The notes: generated by a model not told the origin, from the sequence alone. Counted from the stretch's first letter, positions 44,958-53,662 are shown. The stretch is DNA of 64,000 bases from JALORV01 sp963791235 (GCA_963791235.1 CAWBRW010000029.1:124001-188000); one strand, 5' to 3'. Numbers and translations are program-made.

Positions 44958-45157
44958 GGTTCGGCGTGTTGCCGCGGCATCAGGCGCTGGCGCAGGCAGG
45001 CTTCGCATACGCAATCCGCGCCGGCGACCAGGCGTTCGGCGGCCAGTGGCGGCAGGCTCGCGCACCAGCACCGCACGGAATCGTTGGCGCCGCAATGGAA
45101 CGCCGTGCCGCACTGTGCGCAGCGGCGCGAACCCGAAGGAGCTATGTCGGCAACCAT
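44954..45157 (-). CDS. Cysteine-rich CWC-family protein
   Basis: Short protein of 67 residues with the cysteine pattern of the Cys-rich CWC domain: CAQCGTAFHCGAN, VRCWCASLPPL, then CVCEACL. It probably binds a metal ion; no function is established. I start at MVADIAPSGSRRC; the frame is open 18 codons upstream with no family homology. It is cotranslated with the MaoC-type gene. Confidence 0.8.
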   Translation of the reverse strand: MVADIAPSGSRRCAQCGTAFHCGANDSVRCWCASLPPLAAERLVAGADCVCEACLRQRLMPRQHAEP

Positions 45158-45292
45158 GGCCGTGCGAGCGTAGCGCGAAGCCGTGACACCTTGGAGATTG
45201 ACCCTCCTCAAGGCCCTGCTGAAGCCGTCTGGCAGATGCGCGGTGGCCGGCTATGTTGAAAGGGAGGTGTCAACCTCAATGGGAGATAGCTA

Positions 45293-45718
45293 ATGAAACG
45301 CTCGATCATCCAAGCGGCCCTTGTCGGCGCCTGCCTTGCGATTGCAGCGACCGGAGCGCTCGGCCAGGGCAAAGTTGATCTCGGCAAGCGCGAATACGAC
45401 GCCAACTGCGCGAGTTGTCATGGCCCGAAGGGCGCCGGTGACGGCCCGAACAAGCCATACCTGACCAGGAGCCCGACCGACCTGACCACGCTGGCCAAGG
45501 CAAACAACGGCATCCTGCCGGTCAATCGGCTTTACGAGTCGATCGATGGCTCCAAGGCGATCCCCGGGCATGGTTCGCGTGACATGCCGACGTGGGGAAA
45601 TGCCTATCGCATCAAGGCAGCTGAGTACTATCTCGACTCGCCATACGACCCTGAGGCCTTTGTACGCGCCAGGATCCTCGCGCTGATCGAGTACATCTCG
45701 CGGCTGCAGGTGAAATAA
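45293..45718 (+). CDS. Periplasmic monohaem cytochrome c
   Basis: Class I cytochrome c of 141 residues. The signal peptide ends near ALGQ (residue 25). The haem site is CASCHGPKGAGDGP (about residue 42), and the sixth-ligand methionine is likely in SRDMPTWGNAYR. The layout, with a long loop NGILPVNRLYESIDGSKAIPGHG, resembles cytochromes associated with oxidases or sulfite/formate dehydrogenases, but no partner enzyme lies nearby. A purine-rich site (GGGAG) precedes the ATG. Confidence 0.88.
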   Translation: MKRSIIQAALVGACLAIAATGALGQGKVDLGKREYDANCASCHGPKGAGDGPNKPYLTRSPTDLTTLAKANNGILPVNRLYESIDGSKAIPGHGSRDMPTWGNAYRIKAAEYYLDSPYDPEAFVRARILALIEYISRLQVK

Positions 45719-45764
45719 GGCGCGACACACGGCCTGCCGAGCACCGGCACGTGGCTGTAAGGAA

Positions 45765-45787
45765 GGGGCCCCGCGATACGGGGCCCC
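45765..45787. terminator. Bidirectional terminator hairpin between convergent genes
   Basis: GGGGCCCCG (45765-45773) pairs with CGGGGCCCC (45779-45787) around a five-base loop. It lies 46 bases after the cytochrome c stop and 20 bases before the end of the convergent hydrolase gene. There is no T-tract on either side, so termination strength is uncertain. Confidence 0.6.
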
Positions 45788-45807
45788 GATGTGCCGCTGT
45801 GCCGGGA

Positions 45808-47910
45808 CTACTGCGGCACCAGCACTGTGCGGGTGGCGGTGTCGAAATTGATCACGTCCGCGGCCGACGGCGTTGCCGAGATCGGCGGCAGGTTGGTTGC
45901 GACGCTGATCGCCGGCGCTGCGCCGGGCGTGCCGCCGCGTGGCGTCGTGCGTACCACCTGCGACGGCGGTAGCGTGCCACCTGCGCGCAGGCGATTCCAC
46001 ATGAGGTTCAGTGCCTGGATGTTGTAGTAGTGCAGCGGGACGAAGCGCGTGTCGTAGCCGGCCAATGGCAGGAATGCATCGAAGTGCTGGGCGTTCTCGA
46101 CTTCAATGTAAGTGAGTCGACTGGCGATGCCCTCGACGGTCCGGTTGGTTCCGAAATAGGCGCGCGACGAGAAGTTCACTGGCACCAGCGCATCAGCGCG
46201 GCCGTGCACGATGATGGTCGGCTTGCCACGCAGGTTGCCGTTCACGCGGACCTCTTCCACTCCGACACGCAGTGCTGGGTTCGGCGCAGTCCACAGGTTG
46301 CGCAGGCAGTTGGCACCGCTGAACGCGAAGTTGCCGTCAGCCAGCGTGTGCAGTGTGGCGCCGCCGCTGGCGTCGTTGTAGACGAGGTTGATGCCATTGG
46401 TGGGTGGCACGCCGTTGCCGTTGCCGAACAGCGTCAGCATCGGCGAGACCGCCGGCGCGGCGGGCGCGCCGGTGGCGCCAGTGGTGGCGAAGCTGAAGCC
46501 GCACAGGTTGTCGGTCACCTTCGCACGCGCGTAGGCGTTCGCGTACGTGACCGCAACTCCCGGTGTCGCCTGCGTGCTCCAGTGTGAGGCATGCAGGACG
46601 TTCGACTCGGGCTGCCAGCCGGCGTCGATCAGCGCCTGCAGTGCGTTGTTGGCCTGTGTCGCAAAGTCGGCGCCGCCGATGATGCCGGCCGCAGCGAGTG
46701 CGGCGCAGCGTCCGGTGGCGCCCGCAAGCGGCACGCCCGCGAGCAGCGGCGAGGCCGCATTGGTCGCGGCATACGCGGCGCAGGGCTGCAGCAGGTTCGC
46801 CAGCGTCGTGTAGTCGTAAAGTGGGCGCCCGATCGCGGACGACGCGTACGCGGTGCCGCCGCGCGCGACATTGATCCCGCTCGCCGGCAACCGCACGTTG
46901 ATCTGGGGTTCCCCGGCGACGACACCGTCAATCAGTCCGGCAGTGTCCTGCTCGGCGGCGGCGATCGAAGCGCCGGCGCCGTTTGACGCGGAAGCGGCGA
47001 TCACCGTCGTGTTGCCGGCGCTGAACTGCACGGTCTTTGCCGTTCCTCCCGCCACCGGCGGCGCGAACTGCTCATTCAGGACATACAGCGCGAACTCGAT
47101 CGCCTGCAGCGTGAAGCGACCCCAGTCTTTCTCCGGGTTCGCCTGCGAATGCGCGTGCTTGAACGCATAGCGGTTCGGAAGCAGCGTGCGGTACGCGGCG
47201 AGCTCGGTGGCCGTCAGGTCCGCAGTGAACAGGCTGGCAGTGCCGGCGGTGACCGCGTTCGCCGTCAGGCCGTCGATCAGCGTGATGGTGTTGGTTTCGA
47301 GTTCGTGGCCGCCGCTACCGGTGCCCTTGTCCGTATAGGCGACCGCGCAGCCGCGCTTCAGTCCCCATTCCGCCGCCGCGGAGACCGCGCCGTAGACGCC
47401 GCGCGAGCCGGACGAGGTTGCGGTCACGATGCAGGGCGTGCCGGAGTTGAATGTGGACGGCACCTGCACCATCAGTGTCGCGGCCGCCTTGCCCGACGCG
47501 TCGAGGCTGTACGCAAGATGTTCGGTGCCGCCGATCTTGCCGGCGCCGGCGGCCGTGTTCACCGTGCCATCGAGCGCCACGTTGGGACCGTAAAGCAAGC
47601 CGTAGCCGCCGTTGGTGGTCATGTCGACCAGCGCGCGGTAGTTGTTGTAGAGCGCGCGGGTGCGCAACTCCTTGGCAGTGGGTGTGGCCGACACCGCCGG
47701 CGGCGTGGCGCTCTGCAGGCCATCCCAGCCCAGGCCACCGGTCAGCAGGTCATCGGCGCTGCCGTTGTAAGTGGTTGTAACGATCGTGCCGACATAGGCC
47801 GGCTTGGTGTTAACTGTCGGTGAACCGCCTGTGACGTCATCGTCATCGCCGCAGGCACCCAAGGCGCCTACGGCAACGAACGGCAACGCGAACAGCATCT
47901 TCCTTGACAT
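45808..47910 (-). CDS. 3-hydroxybutyrate oligomer hydrolase, lipoprotein
   Basis: Secreted esterase of 700 residues, the usual length of the D-(-)-3-hydroxybutyrate oligomer hydrolase family. It cleaves short oligomers released from the storage polyester PHB. A lipobox (GALGAC, cysteine about residue 20) suggests membrane anchoring. Conserved parts include CIVTATSSGSRGVYGAVSAAAEWGLKRGCAVAYTDKGTG and the elbow FSAGNTTVIAASASNGAGAS with the candidate nucleophile serine; near the end are IIVHGRADALVPVNF and NAQHFDAFLPL with the acid and histidine. The signal anchor implies use of external or periplasmic oligomers. Confidence 0.9.
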   Translation of the reverse strand: MSRKMLFALPFVAVGALGACGDDDDVTGGSPTVNTKPAYVGTIVTTTYNGSADDLLTGGLGWDGLQSATPPAVSATPTAKELRTRALYNNYRALVDMTTNGGYGLLYGPNVALDGTVNTAAGAGKIGGTEHLAYSLDASGKAAATLMVQVPSTFNSGTPCIVTATSSGSRGVYGAVSAAAEWGLKRGCAVAYTDKGTGSGGHELETNTITLIDGLTANAVTAGTASLFTADLTATELAAYRTLLPNRYAFKHAHSQANPEKDWGRFTLQAIEFALYVLNEQFAPPVAGGTAKTVQFSAGNTTVIAASASNGAGASIAAAEQDTAGLIDGVVAGEPQINVRLPASGINVARGGTAYASSAIGRPLYDYTTLANLLQPCAAYAATNAASPLLAGVPLAGATGRCAALAAAGIIGGADFATQANNALQALIDAGWQPESNVLHASHWSTQATPGVAVTYANAYARAKVTDNLCGFSFATTGATGAPAAPAVSPMLTLFGNGNGVPPTNGINLVYNDASGGATLHTLADGNFAFSGANCLRNLWTAPNPALRVGVEEVRVNGNLRGKPTIIVHGRADALVPVNFSSRAYFGTNRTVEGIASRLTYIEVENAQHFDAFLPLAGYDTRFVPLHYYNIQALNLMWNRLRAGGTLPPSQVVRTTPRGGTPGAAPAISVATNLPPISATPSAADVINFDTATRTVLVPQ

Positions 47911-48155
47911 GACTTGGTTTCCTTAGGAATGGTGGACCAACGACGAGTCGCTTGTTGATCCCATTGGCCGTGCCTGACGCGGTCTGTGGAGGGGTTGCAC
48001 GCTTCCGTCGGCGAAGTGGACGCGATGACATGATCTTCGTCACGCTGGCGTCGCGCCCACCGCCTTACCGGCGCGTAGCATGGCATGTGCCGGCCGCGCG
48101 TCGGCCGCTGTCATCGAAACCCCTGACGCAGTCGTTAAGCCGACAGGAGATCGCG

Positions 48156-48791
48156 ATGAAGACTCGCATATTTGCCGCCGCCGCCCTGCTGGCGCTGGCC
48201 TCCCTTGCGGTCGTAACGATCGCTGCCGAAGCGCAGAACGCACCTCGTCCCTATGCCGGTCGCGGTTATGCCGGTACGCCACCGCCGGGTGGACCGACGC
48301 GCGGCGGCGGAGCCGTCGTGAATCCCGGCGGCAGCTACAGCGGCGGCTACGCCGCTGGCGGCTACACCGGCGGCGCCTATCGCGGCTACTACGCCGGCGG
48401 TTGGCGTGGCCAACCCGGCTATGGATACCGCCCGTGGGCACCCTACTGGCGTCCCGCCTGGGGCTGGGGCGGCTGGGGTTGGGGTGGCTGGGGCTGGGGT
48501 GGTTGGGGCTGGGGAGTCGGCTGGAATCCAGGCTGGTGGGGCCCGGGCTATTGGGGCTGGAGTGTCGGGGCGCCGGTGTTCGTGACACCGTCAGTAAGCG
48601 GTGCGTGGATCCTGCCGCCGAGTGCGACCACCTACATCGAGCGCGACGTCGAGACGACGACGCAGCCGGTGCAACCGGCACAGCAGTGGTGGTACTGGTG
48701 CGCAAGTTCGCGTGCCTACTACCCGTATGTGGAAAGCTGCGCGGAAGCCTGGCAGCGCATTGAGCCGCGCGTGCCAGCGGGAACCCAATGA
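48156..48791 (+). CDS. Secreted tryptophan/glycine-repeat protein
   Basis: Exported protein of 211 residues with a signal peptide ending at AEAQ (about residue 27). The middle is glycine- and tyrosine-rich (GGSYSGGYAAGGYTGGAYRGYYAGG), then comes a run of WGWGG repeats (about residues 104-122). The C-terminus, WWYWCASSRAYYPYVESCAEAW, is a conserved ending that I know from short envelope proteins of beta- and gammaproteobacteria; two cysteines could form a disulfide. Function unknown. Its stop overlaps the next gene as ATGA. Confidence 0.8.
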   Translation: MKTRIFAAAALLALASLAVVTIAAEAQNAPRPYAGRGYAGTPPPGGPTRGGGAVVNPGGSYSGGYAAGGYTGGAYRGYYAGGWRGQPGYGYRPWAPYWRPAWGWGGWGWGGWGWGGWGWGVGWNPGWWGPGYWGWSVGAPVFVTPSVSGAWILPPSATTYIERDVETTTQPVQPAQQWWYWCASSRAYYPYVESCAEAWQRIEPRVPAGTQ

Positions 48792-49408
48792 ACGCCCGGT
48801 TGGCAGCGCTGCTGCGCGTCGGTGCAATTGCGGCCACGGCGCTGCTTGCCGCGTGCGTCACCGTGCCTGCGGGACCGTCAGTCGCGTCGCTGCCGGGCAC
48901 GAAGAAATCGTGGGACCATTTCCAGGCCGATGACGCCTCCTGCCGCGGTTACGCCGCGAGCCTGACCGGCACACCCGGCGATGCTGCCGCGCAGGCTGGC
49001 GTAGGCAGTGCCGTCGCGGGAACGGTGATCGGTGCGGCGCTCGGTGGACTGATTGGCGGCAGTGAAGGGGCCGCCGTAGGGGCGGGCATGGGCCTGTTCA
49101 GCGGCAGCGTCGTCGGCGCGGGCAACGCGCAGGTGGCCGGCTCGGTGACACAGCAGCGCTACGACAGCGCCTACTACCAGTGCATGTATGGGCTCGGCAA
49201 CCGCGTCCCCGCACCCGCGGGCTATGTGGCGCGCAATACCGCGCCGCGCGCCTCATTCTCGGCCAACGGGCCGCCGCCGAATGCGGCGATTCCTCCGCCG
49301 AACACGCCACCCCCGGCGTCTCTATCACCGCGGTCCTCGCCGCCACCGAACGCGGCGATTCCCCCGCCGAACACACCGCCCCCGTCCCCCTATCAATTAC
49401 CGCGCTGA
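48788..49408 (+). CDS. Glycine-zipper lipoprotein
   Basis: Lipoprotein of 206 residues with lipobox LLAAC (cysteine about residue 23). A glycine-zipper segment (AVAGTVIGAALGGLIGGSEGAAVGAGMGLFSGSVVGAG, about 75-112) probably inserts into or packs on the outer membrane. YDSAYYQCMYGLGNRVP follows, a conserved partner motif. The C-terminus is proline-rich, with PPPNAAIPPPNTPPP present twice in 35 residues. It is cotranslated with the preceding secreted protein, so the two are likely envelope partners. Confidence 0.82.
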   Translation: MNARLAALLRVGAIAATALLAACVTVPAGPSVASLPGTKKSWDHFQADDASCRGYAASLTGTPGDAAAQAGVGSAVAGTVIGAALGGLIGGSEGAAVGAGMGLFSGSVVGAGNAQVAGSVTQQRYDSAYYQCMYGLGNRVPAPAGYVARNTAPRASFSANGPPPNAAIPPPNTPPPASLSPRSSPPPNAAIPPPNTPPPSPYQLPR

Positions 49409-49477
49409 AGCAGACCGGCCGACGTCGGTCAGGCAACTTGGGTATCGTTTCGCCCGACGAACCCCGGTGATTGAGCC

Positions 49478-49795
49478 ATGAGCCATAAGCACGCCAACCT
49501 GCTGCGCGAGATCTTCCACGACCCGATCAACACCAACATTCACTGGCGCGAAGTCGAATCGCTCCTGAAGCACCTCGGTGCCGACGTGGAGTCGTTGTCG
49601 GGCGCACGCATCCGCGTGAAGCTGGGTCACGGCGAAGGCATCCTGCATCGGCCGCATCACGGCGGCAACACGCTGGACCGTAATTCGGTGCAACACCTGC
49701 GCGAGCTGCTGGCGCGCGGCGGTGCCACGCCAGCGTTGTACGAGGCGGCGCAGAAAGAAGCCGAAGAGCCGCAGGACAAGAAGCGCCGCGGTTAA
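49478..49795 (+). CDS. HicA-family-like protein without a visible antitoxin
   Basis: Protein of 105 residues similar to the HicA-family proteins that begin HANLLREIFHDPINTNIHWREVESLLKHLGADVE. This subgroup is annotated as toxin in databases. The active-site histidine of true HicA lies in a GSHH motif; here the corresponding part is SGARIRVKLGHGEGILHRPHHGG, with a different histidine arrangement. No hicB-like gene lies on either side. I therefore regard toxin activity as doubtful and the family call as moderately sure. Confidence 0.7.
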   Translation: MSHKHANLLREIFHDPINTNIHWREVESLLKHLGADVESLSGARIRVKLGHGEGILHRPHHGGNTLDRNSVQHLRELLARGGATPALYEAAQKEAEEPQDKKRRG

Positions 49796-49882
49796 AGCTG
49801 CGTAGCAATTTCGCTGCCGGCGGCGTATGGGCAAGTAAGTTGCTGTGCTCCCATGTTTACTCACTATCCGGGGTGCGCGGTC

Positions 49883-50152
49883 ATGGCGAAGTACGGCAAG
49901 AAAGCGCAGGAAAAGGTCGAAGAGACCATGCGCGAGTTCAAGAAAGGGAAGCTCAGGAGCGGCGGGTCGGGGAAGAAGGTGACGAACCCGAAGCAGGCCG
50001 TCGCGATCGGATTGTCAGAGGCACGCGAGGCCGGAGCCAAGGTGCCGAGGAAGGCGTCCTCGAACCGCACCGCCTCGGGCGACAACAAGCCGGCAGCAAG
50101 GAAGTCGTCCGGCAGGAAGTCGCCCCGACGCGGATCCTCGAGCAGGAGATAG
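49883..50152 (+). CDS. Small basic protein (DUF6496 type)
   Basis: Protein of 89 residues, strongly basic. The N-terminal half, MAKYGKKAQEKVEETMREFKKGKLRSG, then VTNPKQAVAIGLSEAREAGAKVP, is a conserved short family found widely in bacteria and numbered DUF6496. The C-terminal 35 residues are a lysine/arginine/serine-rich tail (KPAARKSSGRKSPRRGSSSRR), like the tails of histone-like proteins, and may bind nucleic acid. The start at MAKYGKK is chosen by homology; ten upstream codons lack it. Confidence 0.8.
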   Translation: MAKYGKKAQEKVEETMREFKKGKLRSGGSGKKVTNPKQAVAIGLSEAREAGAKVPRKASSNRTASGDNKPAARKSSGRKSPRRGSSSRR

Positions 50153-50274
50153 TCTGCACGGGTCTTGCTGATCGCGCTGTCGGTGGCGCTCCCATGGGAT
50201 CCGGCAGCCGCGCCCTGAGCGCATCGCACTGAATCGGCTGCGGCATACTGCGTGCCATCGATGGAGGCGCAGCG

Positions 50275-50853
50275 ATGACGTGGCTGGTTCTCGGTCTGGT
50301 TCTCTTTCTCGGCACGCACTCGGTGCGGATCTTTGCCGATTCGTGGCGCGGCGGGCGCATCGCCAAAATGGGGCTGATGCCGTGGAAGGGCGTCTACTCG
50401 GTGATCTCGATCATCGGCTTCGTGCTGGTCGTCTGGGGTTACGGCGTCGCGCGGGGAGCGCCGGTAGTTCTGTACGCGCCGCCGGTGTGGACCAGGCACG
50501 TCGCGGCGCTGCTGACGATCCCGGCGTTCATCCTGCTGGTGGCGGCCTATGTGCCGGGCACACGCATCAAGCGCGCGGTCGGGCATCCGATGGTGGCCGG
50601 CGTGAAAATCTGGGCGTTTGCGCACCTCCTTGCCAACGGCACGCTGGCCGACGTCGTGCTGTTCGGCGCGTTTCTCGTCTGGGCGATCGCGGACTACATC
50701 GTGGCGCGGCGGCGCGATCGTGCGGCGGGTACGGTGTACGTGGTCGGGCCGGTCTCGCGCGACATCATCGCGGTGATGGTTGGGCTCGTCGCCTGGGCGG
50801 TGTTTGCCTTCTGGCTGCACGGCGCCTGGATTGGTGTGCGGCCCTTCGGTTGA
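50275..50853 (+). CDS. NnrU-family membrane protein
   Basis: Membrane protein of 192 residues with five or six helices. The start WLVLGLVLFLGTHSVRIF, then GLMPWKGVYSVISIIGFVLVVWGYG, and HPMVAGVKIWAFAHLLANGTLADVVLFGAFLVWAI are typical of NnrU. The family was first tied to nitric oxide and nitrite reduction in denitrifiers, but many members occur without denitrification genes, as here. Several histidines (HS, HV, HL) are placed as possible haem ligands. A predicted relative is the methyltransferase-like NnrU/MddA group, so function should be left open. Confidence 0.88.
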   Translation: MTWLVLGLVLFLGTHSVRIFADSWRGGRIAKMGLMPWKGVYSVISIIGFVLVVWGYGVARGAPVVLYAPPVWTRHVAALLTIPAFILLVAAYVPGTRIKRAVGHPMVAGVKIWAFAHLLANGTLADVVLFGAFLVWAIADYIVARRRDRAAGTVYVVGPVSRDIIAVMVGLVAWAVFAFWLHGAWIGVRPFG

Positions 50854-50905
50854 CCGATCGCAGCGCTAAGCTGCGGATTCCTCAATCGCTTCGGTGGTCG
50901 CCGAT

Positions 50906-51256
50906 ATGAATTCAACACTCCGGGGCCGTGGGCTGCTGCGCGCGGGCCTGCTGGCGCTTTTCATCGCCCTGGTCGGCTGCACTTACTACGCGCCGCCGCC
51001 CGGACCGAGCACCTACGACCGGGCCTACAACGCGATGCTGGGCGCGATGTCGGACCAGGGTGTCAAGGTCACGGATGCGAACCCGGCCGGCGGGCTGATT
51101 ACCGGCCAGCGTGGCGGCATCACCGTGATTGCCACGGTGGCGCCGCAGCCGGACGGCACGACGAAGGTCGAGTTCCGCACCAAGGGCGACATCAACCAGG
51201 ACCCCAACCTGATCAATCGCATCACCGGCTCGTACAACACCCGCATGGGGCGCTGA
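50906..51256 (+). CDS. Small lipoprotein
   Basis: Exported protein of 116 residues with signal peptide and lipobox (LVGC, cysteine about residue 25). The mature part, YDRAYNAMLGAMSDQGVKVTDANPAGGLITGQRGGITVIATVAPQPDGTTKVEF, resembles short outer-membrane lipoproteins with a single alpha/beta domain. I start at MNSTLRGRG; four in-frame codons precede it. I cannot give a function. It follows the NnrU gene by 52 bases. Confidence 0.75.
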   Translation: MNSTLRGRGLLRAGLLALFIALVGCTYYAPPPGPSTYDRAYNAMLGAMSDQGVKVTDANPAGGLITGQRGGITVIATVAPQPDGTTKVEFRTKGDINQDPNLINRITGSYNTRMGR

Positions 51257-51271
51257 GCGATCGGTGGCGCG

Positions 51272-52243
51272 CTAGCTGGCGTGCGCGCCGACGAGGCCGT
51301 CGATTCGAGTCAGCACTTCGGGCGTCAGCTTGGACACGACCTCGAGCGCCTTCATGTTCTCACTGATCTGCTCGACGCGTGTGGCGCCGGTGATCACGGT
51401 GCTGACCCGCGGATTGCGCACGCACCAAGCCAGCGCGAGTTGCGCCAGCGTGCAGCCGAGTTCCTTCGCCACGCTTTCCAGCTTGCCGACGACAGCATTC
51501 TTCGCCGGATCGGTGAGGCCCTCGCGCAGGAACGCATAGGTCTCGAGCGCGCCGCGCGATCCCGGCGGGACTCCCTTCTGGTACTTGCCCGACAGCAGTC
51601 CTGAGGCGAGCGGGCTCCAGGTCGTGAGCCCAAGACCGATGTCCTCGTACAGCCGCGCGTACTCCTGCTCGACGCGCTGGCGATGCAACAGGTTGTATTG
51701 CGGCTGCTCCACCACCGGCTTGTGCAGGTTGCGCCGGTCCGCGATTTCCCACGCTGCAAGGATCTCGTCCGCGTTCCACTCGCTGGTGCCCCAGTAGAGT
51801 GCCTTGCCGCGTTCGATGATGTTGTGCATCGCCCAGACCGTCTCTTCGATCGGCGTGTTGGGATCGGCGCGATGGCAGTAGACCAGGTCGACATAGTCGA
51901 GCTGCAGGCGCTTCAACGAGCCGTCGATCGCGTCGAGCAGGTACTTGCGGTTCAGCGTGTTGTTGTCGTTGGCGCAGGTGCGCATGCCCCAGTAGAACTT
52001 GGTCGACACGATGTACTTGATGCGCGGCCAGGCAAGCTCCTTCAGCACCTTGCCCATGATGACCTCGCTGTCACCTTTGGCGTAGATCTCGGCGTTATCG
52101 AAGAAGTTGACTCCCGCATCGAAAGCTGCGGCCATCAGTTCGCGCGCGGCGCGGGTATCGACCTGGTTGCCGTAGGTGACCCAGGAGCCGAACGACAGTT
52201 CGGAAACTTTCAGGCCGGAGCGGCCGAGGCGGCGGGTGTTCAT
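51272..52243 (-). CDS. Aldo/keto reductase, potassium-channel beta-subunit type
   Basis: NADPH-dependent oxidoreductase of 323 residues. The catalytic tetrad is visible: aspartate in VNFFDNAEIYAKGDSE, the tyrosine of the same segment, lysine in IVSTKFYWG, and histidine in DLVYCHRADPNTPIEE. The cofactor part is TTWSPLASGLLSGKYQKG and STVITGATRVEQISENMKAL. This length and motif set match the YghZ/Kv-beta branch of the family, which reduces methylglyoxal and other aldehydes. It is separated from the next gene by 72 bases on the same strand. Confidence 0.92.
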   Translation of the reverse strand: MNTRRLGRSGLKVSELSFGSWVTYGNQVDTRAARELMAAAFDAGVNFFDNAEIYAKGDSEVIMGKVLKELAWPRIKYIVSTKFYWGMRTCANDNNTLNRKYLLDAIDGSLKRLQLDYVDLVYCHRADPNTPIEETVWAMHNIIERGKALYWGTSEWNADEILAAWEIADRRNLHKPVVEQPQYNLLHRQRVEQEYARLYEDIGLGLTTWSPLASGLLSGKYQKGVPPGSRGALETYAFLREGLTDPAKNAVVGKLESVAKELGCTLAQLALAWCVRNPRVSTVITGATRVEQISENMKALEVVSKLTPEVLTRIDGLVGAHAS

Positions 52244-52315
52244 CGAATGGGAGCGCAGCTGTCGAGAAGGCAGAAGCGCGCAGTCTACTGAGCGCGTCCG
52301 TCAGCGGGATGCGCC

Positions 52316-53059
52316 TCAACGCTCGCGCGTCAAGGGCACGAAGCGCACGCCGATCGTCCGGCGCGTGACGGCACGGCCGTCGGCGTCCTTGCGGATCAGC
52401 AGAAGTTCCTGGCTGAAGGAGTGCGTACCGACCGGGATCACCAGTCGCCCACCGGGCTTGAGTTGCTCGACCAGTGCTGGCGGCACATGGTCGGGCGCGG
52501 CGGTGACGATGATGCCGTCGAAGGGCGCGGCCTCGGGCCAGCCGCGGTACCCGTCGCCGACGCGGGTCTCGACATTGCGCACGCCGGCGGCATCGAGCGC
52601 CACACGCGCCTGCTGCGCCAGCGGCGCGACGATCTCGATCGAGTAGACCTTCAGCACGCAGGCGGCGAGCACCGCGGCCTGGTAGCCGGACCCGGTGCCG
52701 ACCTCGAGCATGACGTCGGTCGGACGGGGATCCAGCAGTTCCGTCATCAACGCAACGATGAACGGTTGCGAGATCGTCTGGTCGTGGCCGATCGGCAGCG
52801 GGCGGTTCTCGTAGGCGTGCGAGACGAACTGCGGCGGCACGAAGCGTTCGCGCGGCACGGTCTCGAGCGCGCGGCGCACGGCGGGGCTGAGCGCAGTGCG
52901 GCCGGTGCTGCCGGCCGTTGCCCGCATGTCGTCGTCGATTTCGGCGAGCAGGCGCCGGCGCGCCGTGTCGAAATCGTCCCGTCCTGACGCCGACGGAGGC
53001 AGCGTCAGCGCGGCAAGGGCTGCGGCGAGGCCGGCGAAGAAGCTGCGCCGAGGACGCAT
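52316..53059 (-). CDS. pcm: Protein-L-isoaspartate O-methyltransferase with a twin-arginine-like leader
   Basis: Protein of 247 residues. After an N-terminal leader, the methyltransferase domain is complete: VPPQFVSHAYENRPLPIGHDQTISQPFIVALMTELL, SAM-binding VMLEVGTGSGYQAAVLA, YSIEIVAPLAQQAR, and DGIIVTAAPDHVPPALVEQLKPGGRLVIPVG. Such enzymes repair isoaspartyl damage in the cytoplasm. The leader MRPRRSFFAGLAAALAALTLPPSASG looks like a Tat signal (RRSFF), which would place the enzyme where SAM is not expected. A start further inside would remove it, but no good ribosome site is seen there. Confidence 0.88.
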   Translation of the reverse strand: MRPRRSFFAGLAAALAALTLPPSASGRDDFDTARRRLLAEIDDDMRATAGSTGRTALSPAVRRALETVPRERFVPPQFVSHAYENRPLPIGHDQTISQPFIVALMTELLDPRPTDVMLEVGTGSGYQAAVLAACVLKVYSIEIVAPLAQQARVALDAAGVRNVETRVGDGYRGWPEAAPFDGIIVTAAPDHVPPALVEQLKPGGRLVIPVGTHSFSQELLLIRKDADGRAVTRRTIGVRFVPLTRER

Positions 53060-53065
53060 CGCTCG

Positions 53066-53539
53066 CTACTGCCGCGGCGCCGCGTGCACCGGGTCGACCC
53101 AGTAGACCGCCTCCGGCTGCTCGACCGCCTCGATGTCGAGGTTGACGACGACGGCTTCGTTGTCGCTGCGCACCAGCACGCATTCCAGCGCCTCGTCGGT
53201 GGAGGCATTGATCTCCTGGTGCGGCACGTACGGCGGCACGAAGATGAAGTCGCCCGCCTCGGCCTCTGCCACGAACTCGAGCTTGTCGCCCCAGCGCATG
53301 CGCGCCTTGCCGCGCACGACGTAGATGACGCTCTCGAGTGCGCCGTGATGGTGCGCGCCGGTCTTTGCGTTCGGGTGGATCGTCACCGCGCCAGCCCACA
53401 GTTTCTGCGCGCCGACGCGCGCCGCGTTGATCGCCGCGGCGCGATGCATGCCCGGCGTCTGCGCGGTGTTCGGATCGAGCTGGTCTCCCTTGATGACACG
53501 CACGCCCTGCGTGCGCCAGTCCGGATGGGGATCGTGCAT
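53066..53539 (-). CDS. Cupin-domain protein
   Basis: Protein of 157 residues with the cupin beta-barrel. The first motif is VTIHPNAKTGAHHHGALESVIYVVRG (metal-binding histidines and glutamate), and the second is GDFIFVPPYVPHQEINAS. The ligand is unknown; some members of this subgroup act as sugar-phosphate or auxiliary-domain proteins. It is 6 bases upstream of the isoaspartyl methyltransferase gene and is probably cotranscribed with it. Confidence 0.88.
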   Translation of the reverse strand: MHDPHPDWRTQGVRVIKGDQLDPNTAQTPGMHRAAAINAARVGAQKLWAGAVTIHPNAKTGAHHHGALESVIYVVRGKARMRWGDKLEFVAEAEAGDFIFVPPYVPHQEINASTDEALECVLVRSDNEAVVVNLDIEAVEQPEAVYWVDPVHAAPRQ

Positions 53540-53662
53540 GTTGCCTCCTGCGTCAAAAGACCATGATGCGAGCCGCGCTCACGGCTGGCAAGGCGCCGGC
53601 GTCCCCTTGAGGCGCCAACCGGACGCCCATCGTGGACATAAGCACATTTGCAGCCCAGCGTT

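Noticed and set aside
48470..48515. Short tandem DNA repeats as a possible CRISPR or phase-variable tract
   Set aside because: They encode WGWGG in frame and have no spacers; they are protein repeats.
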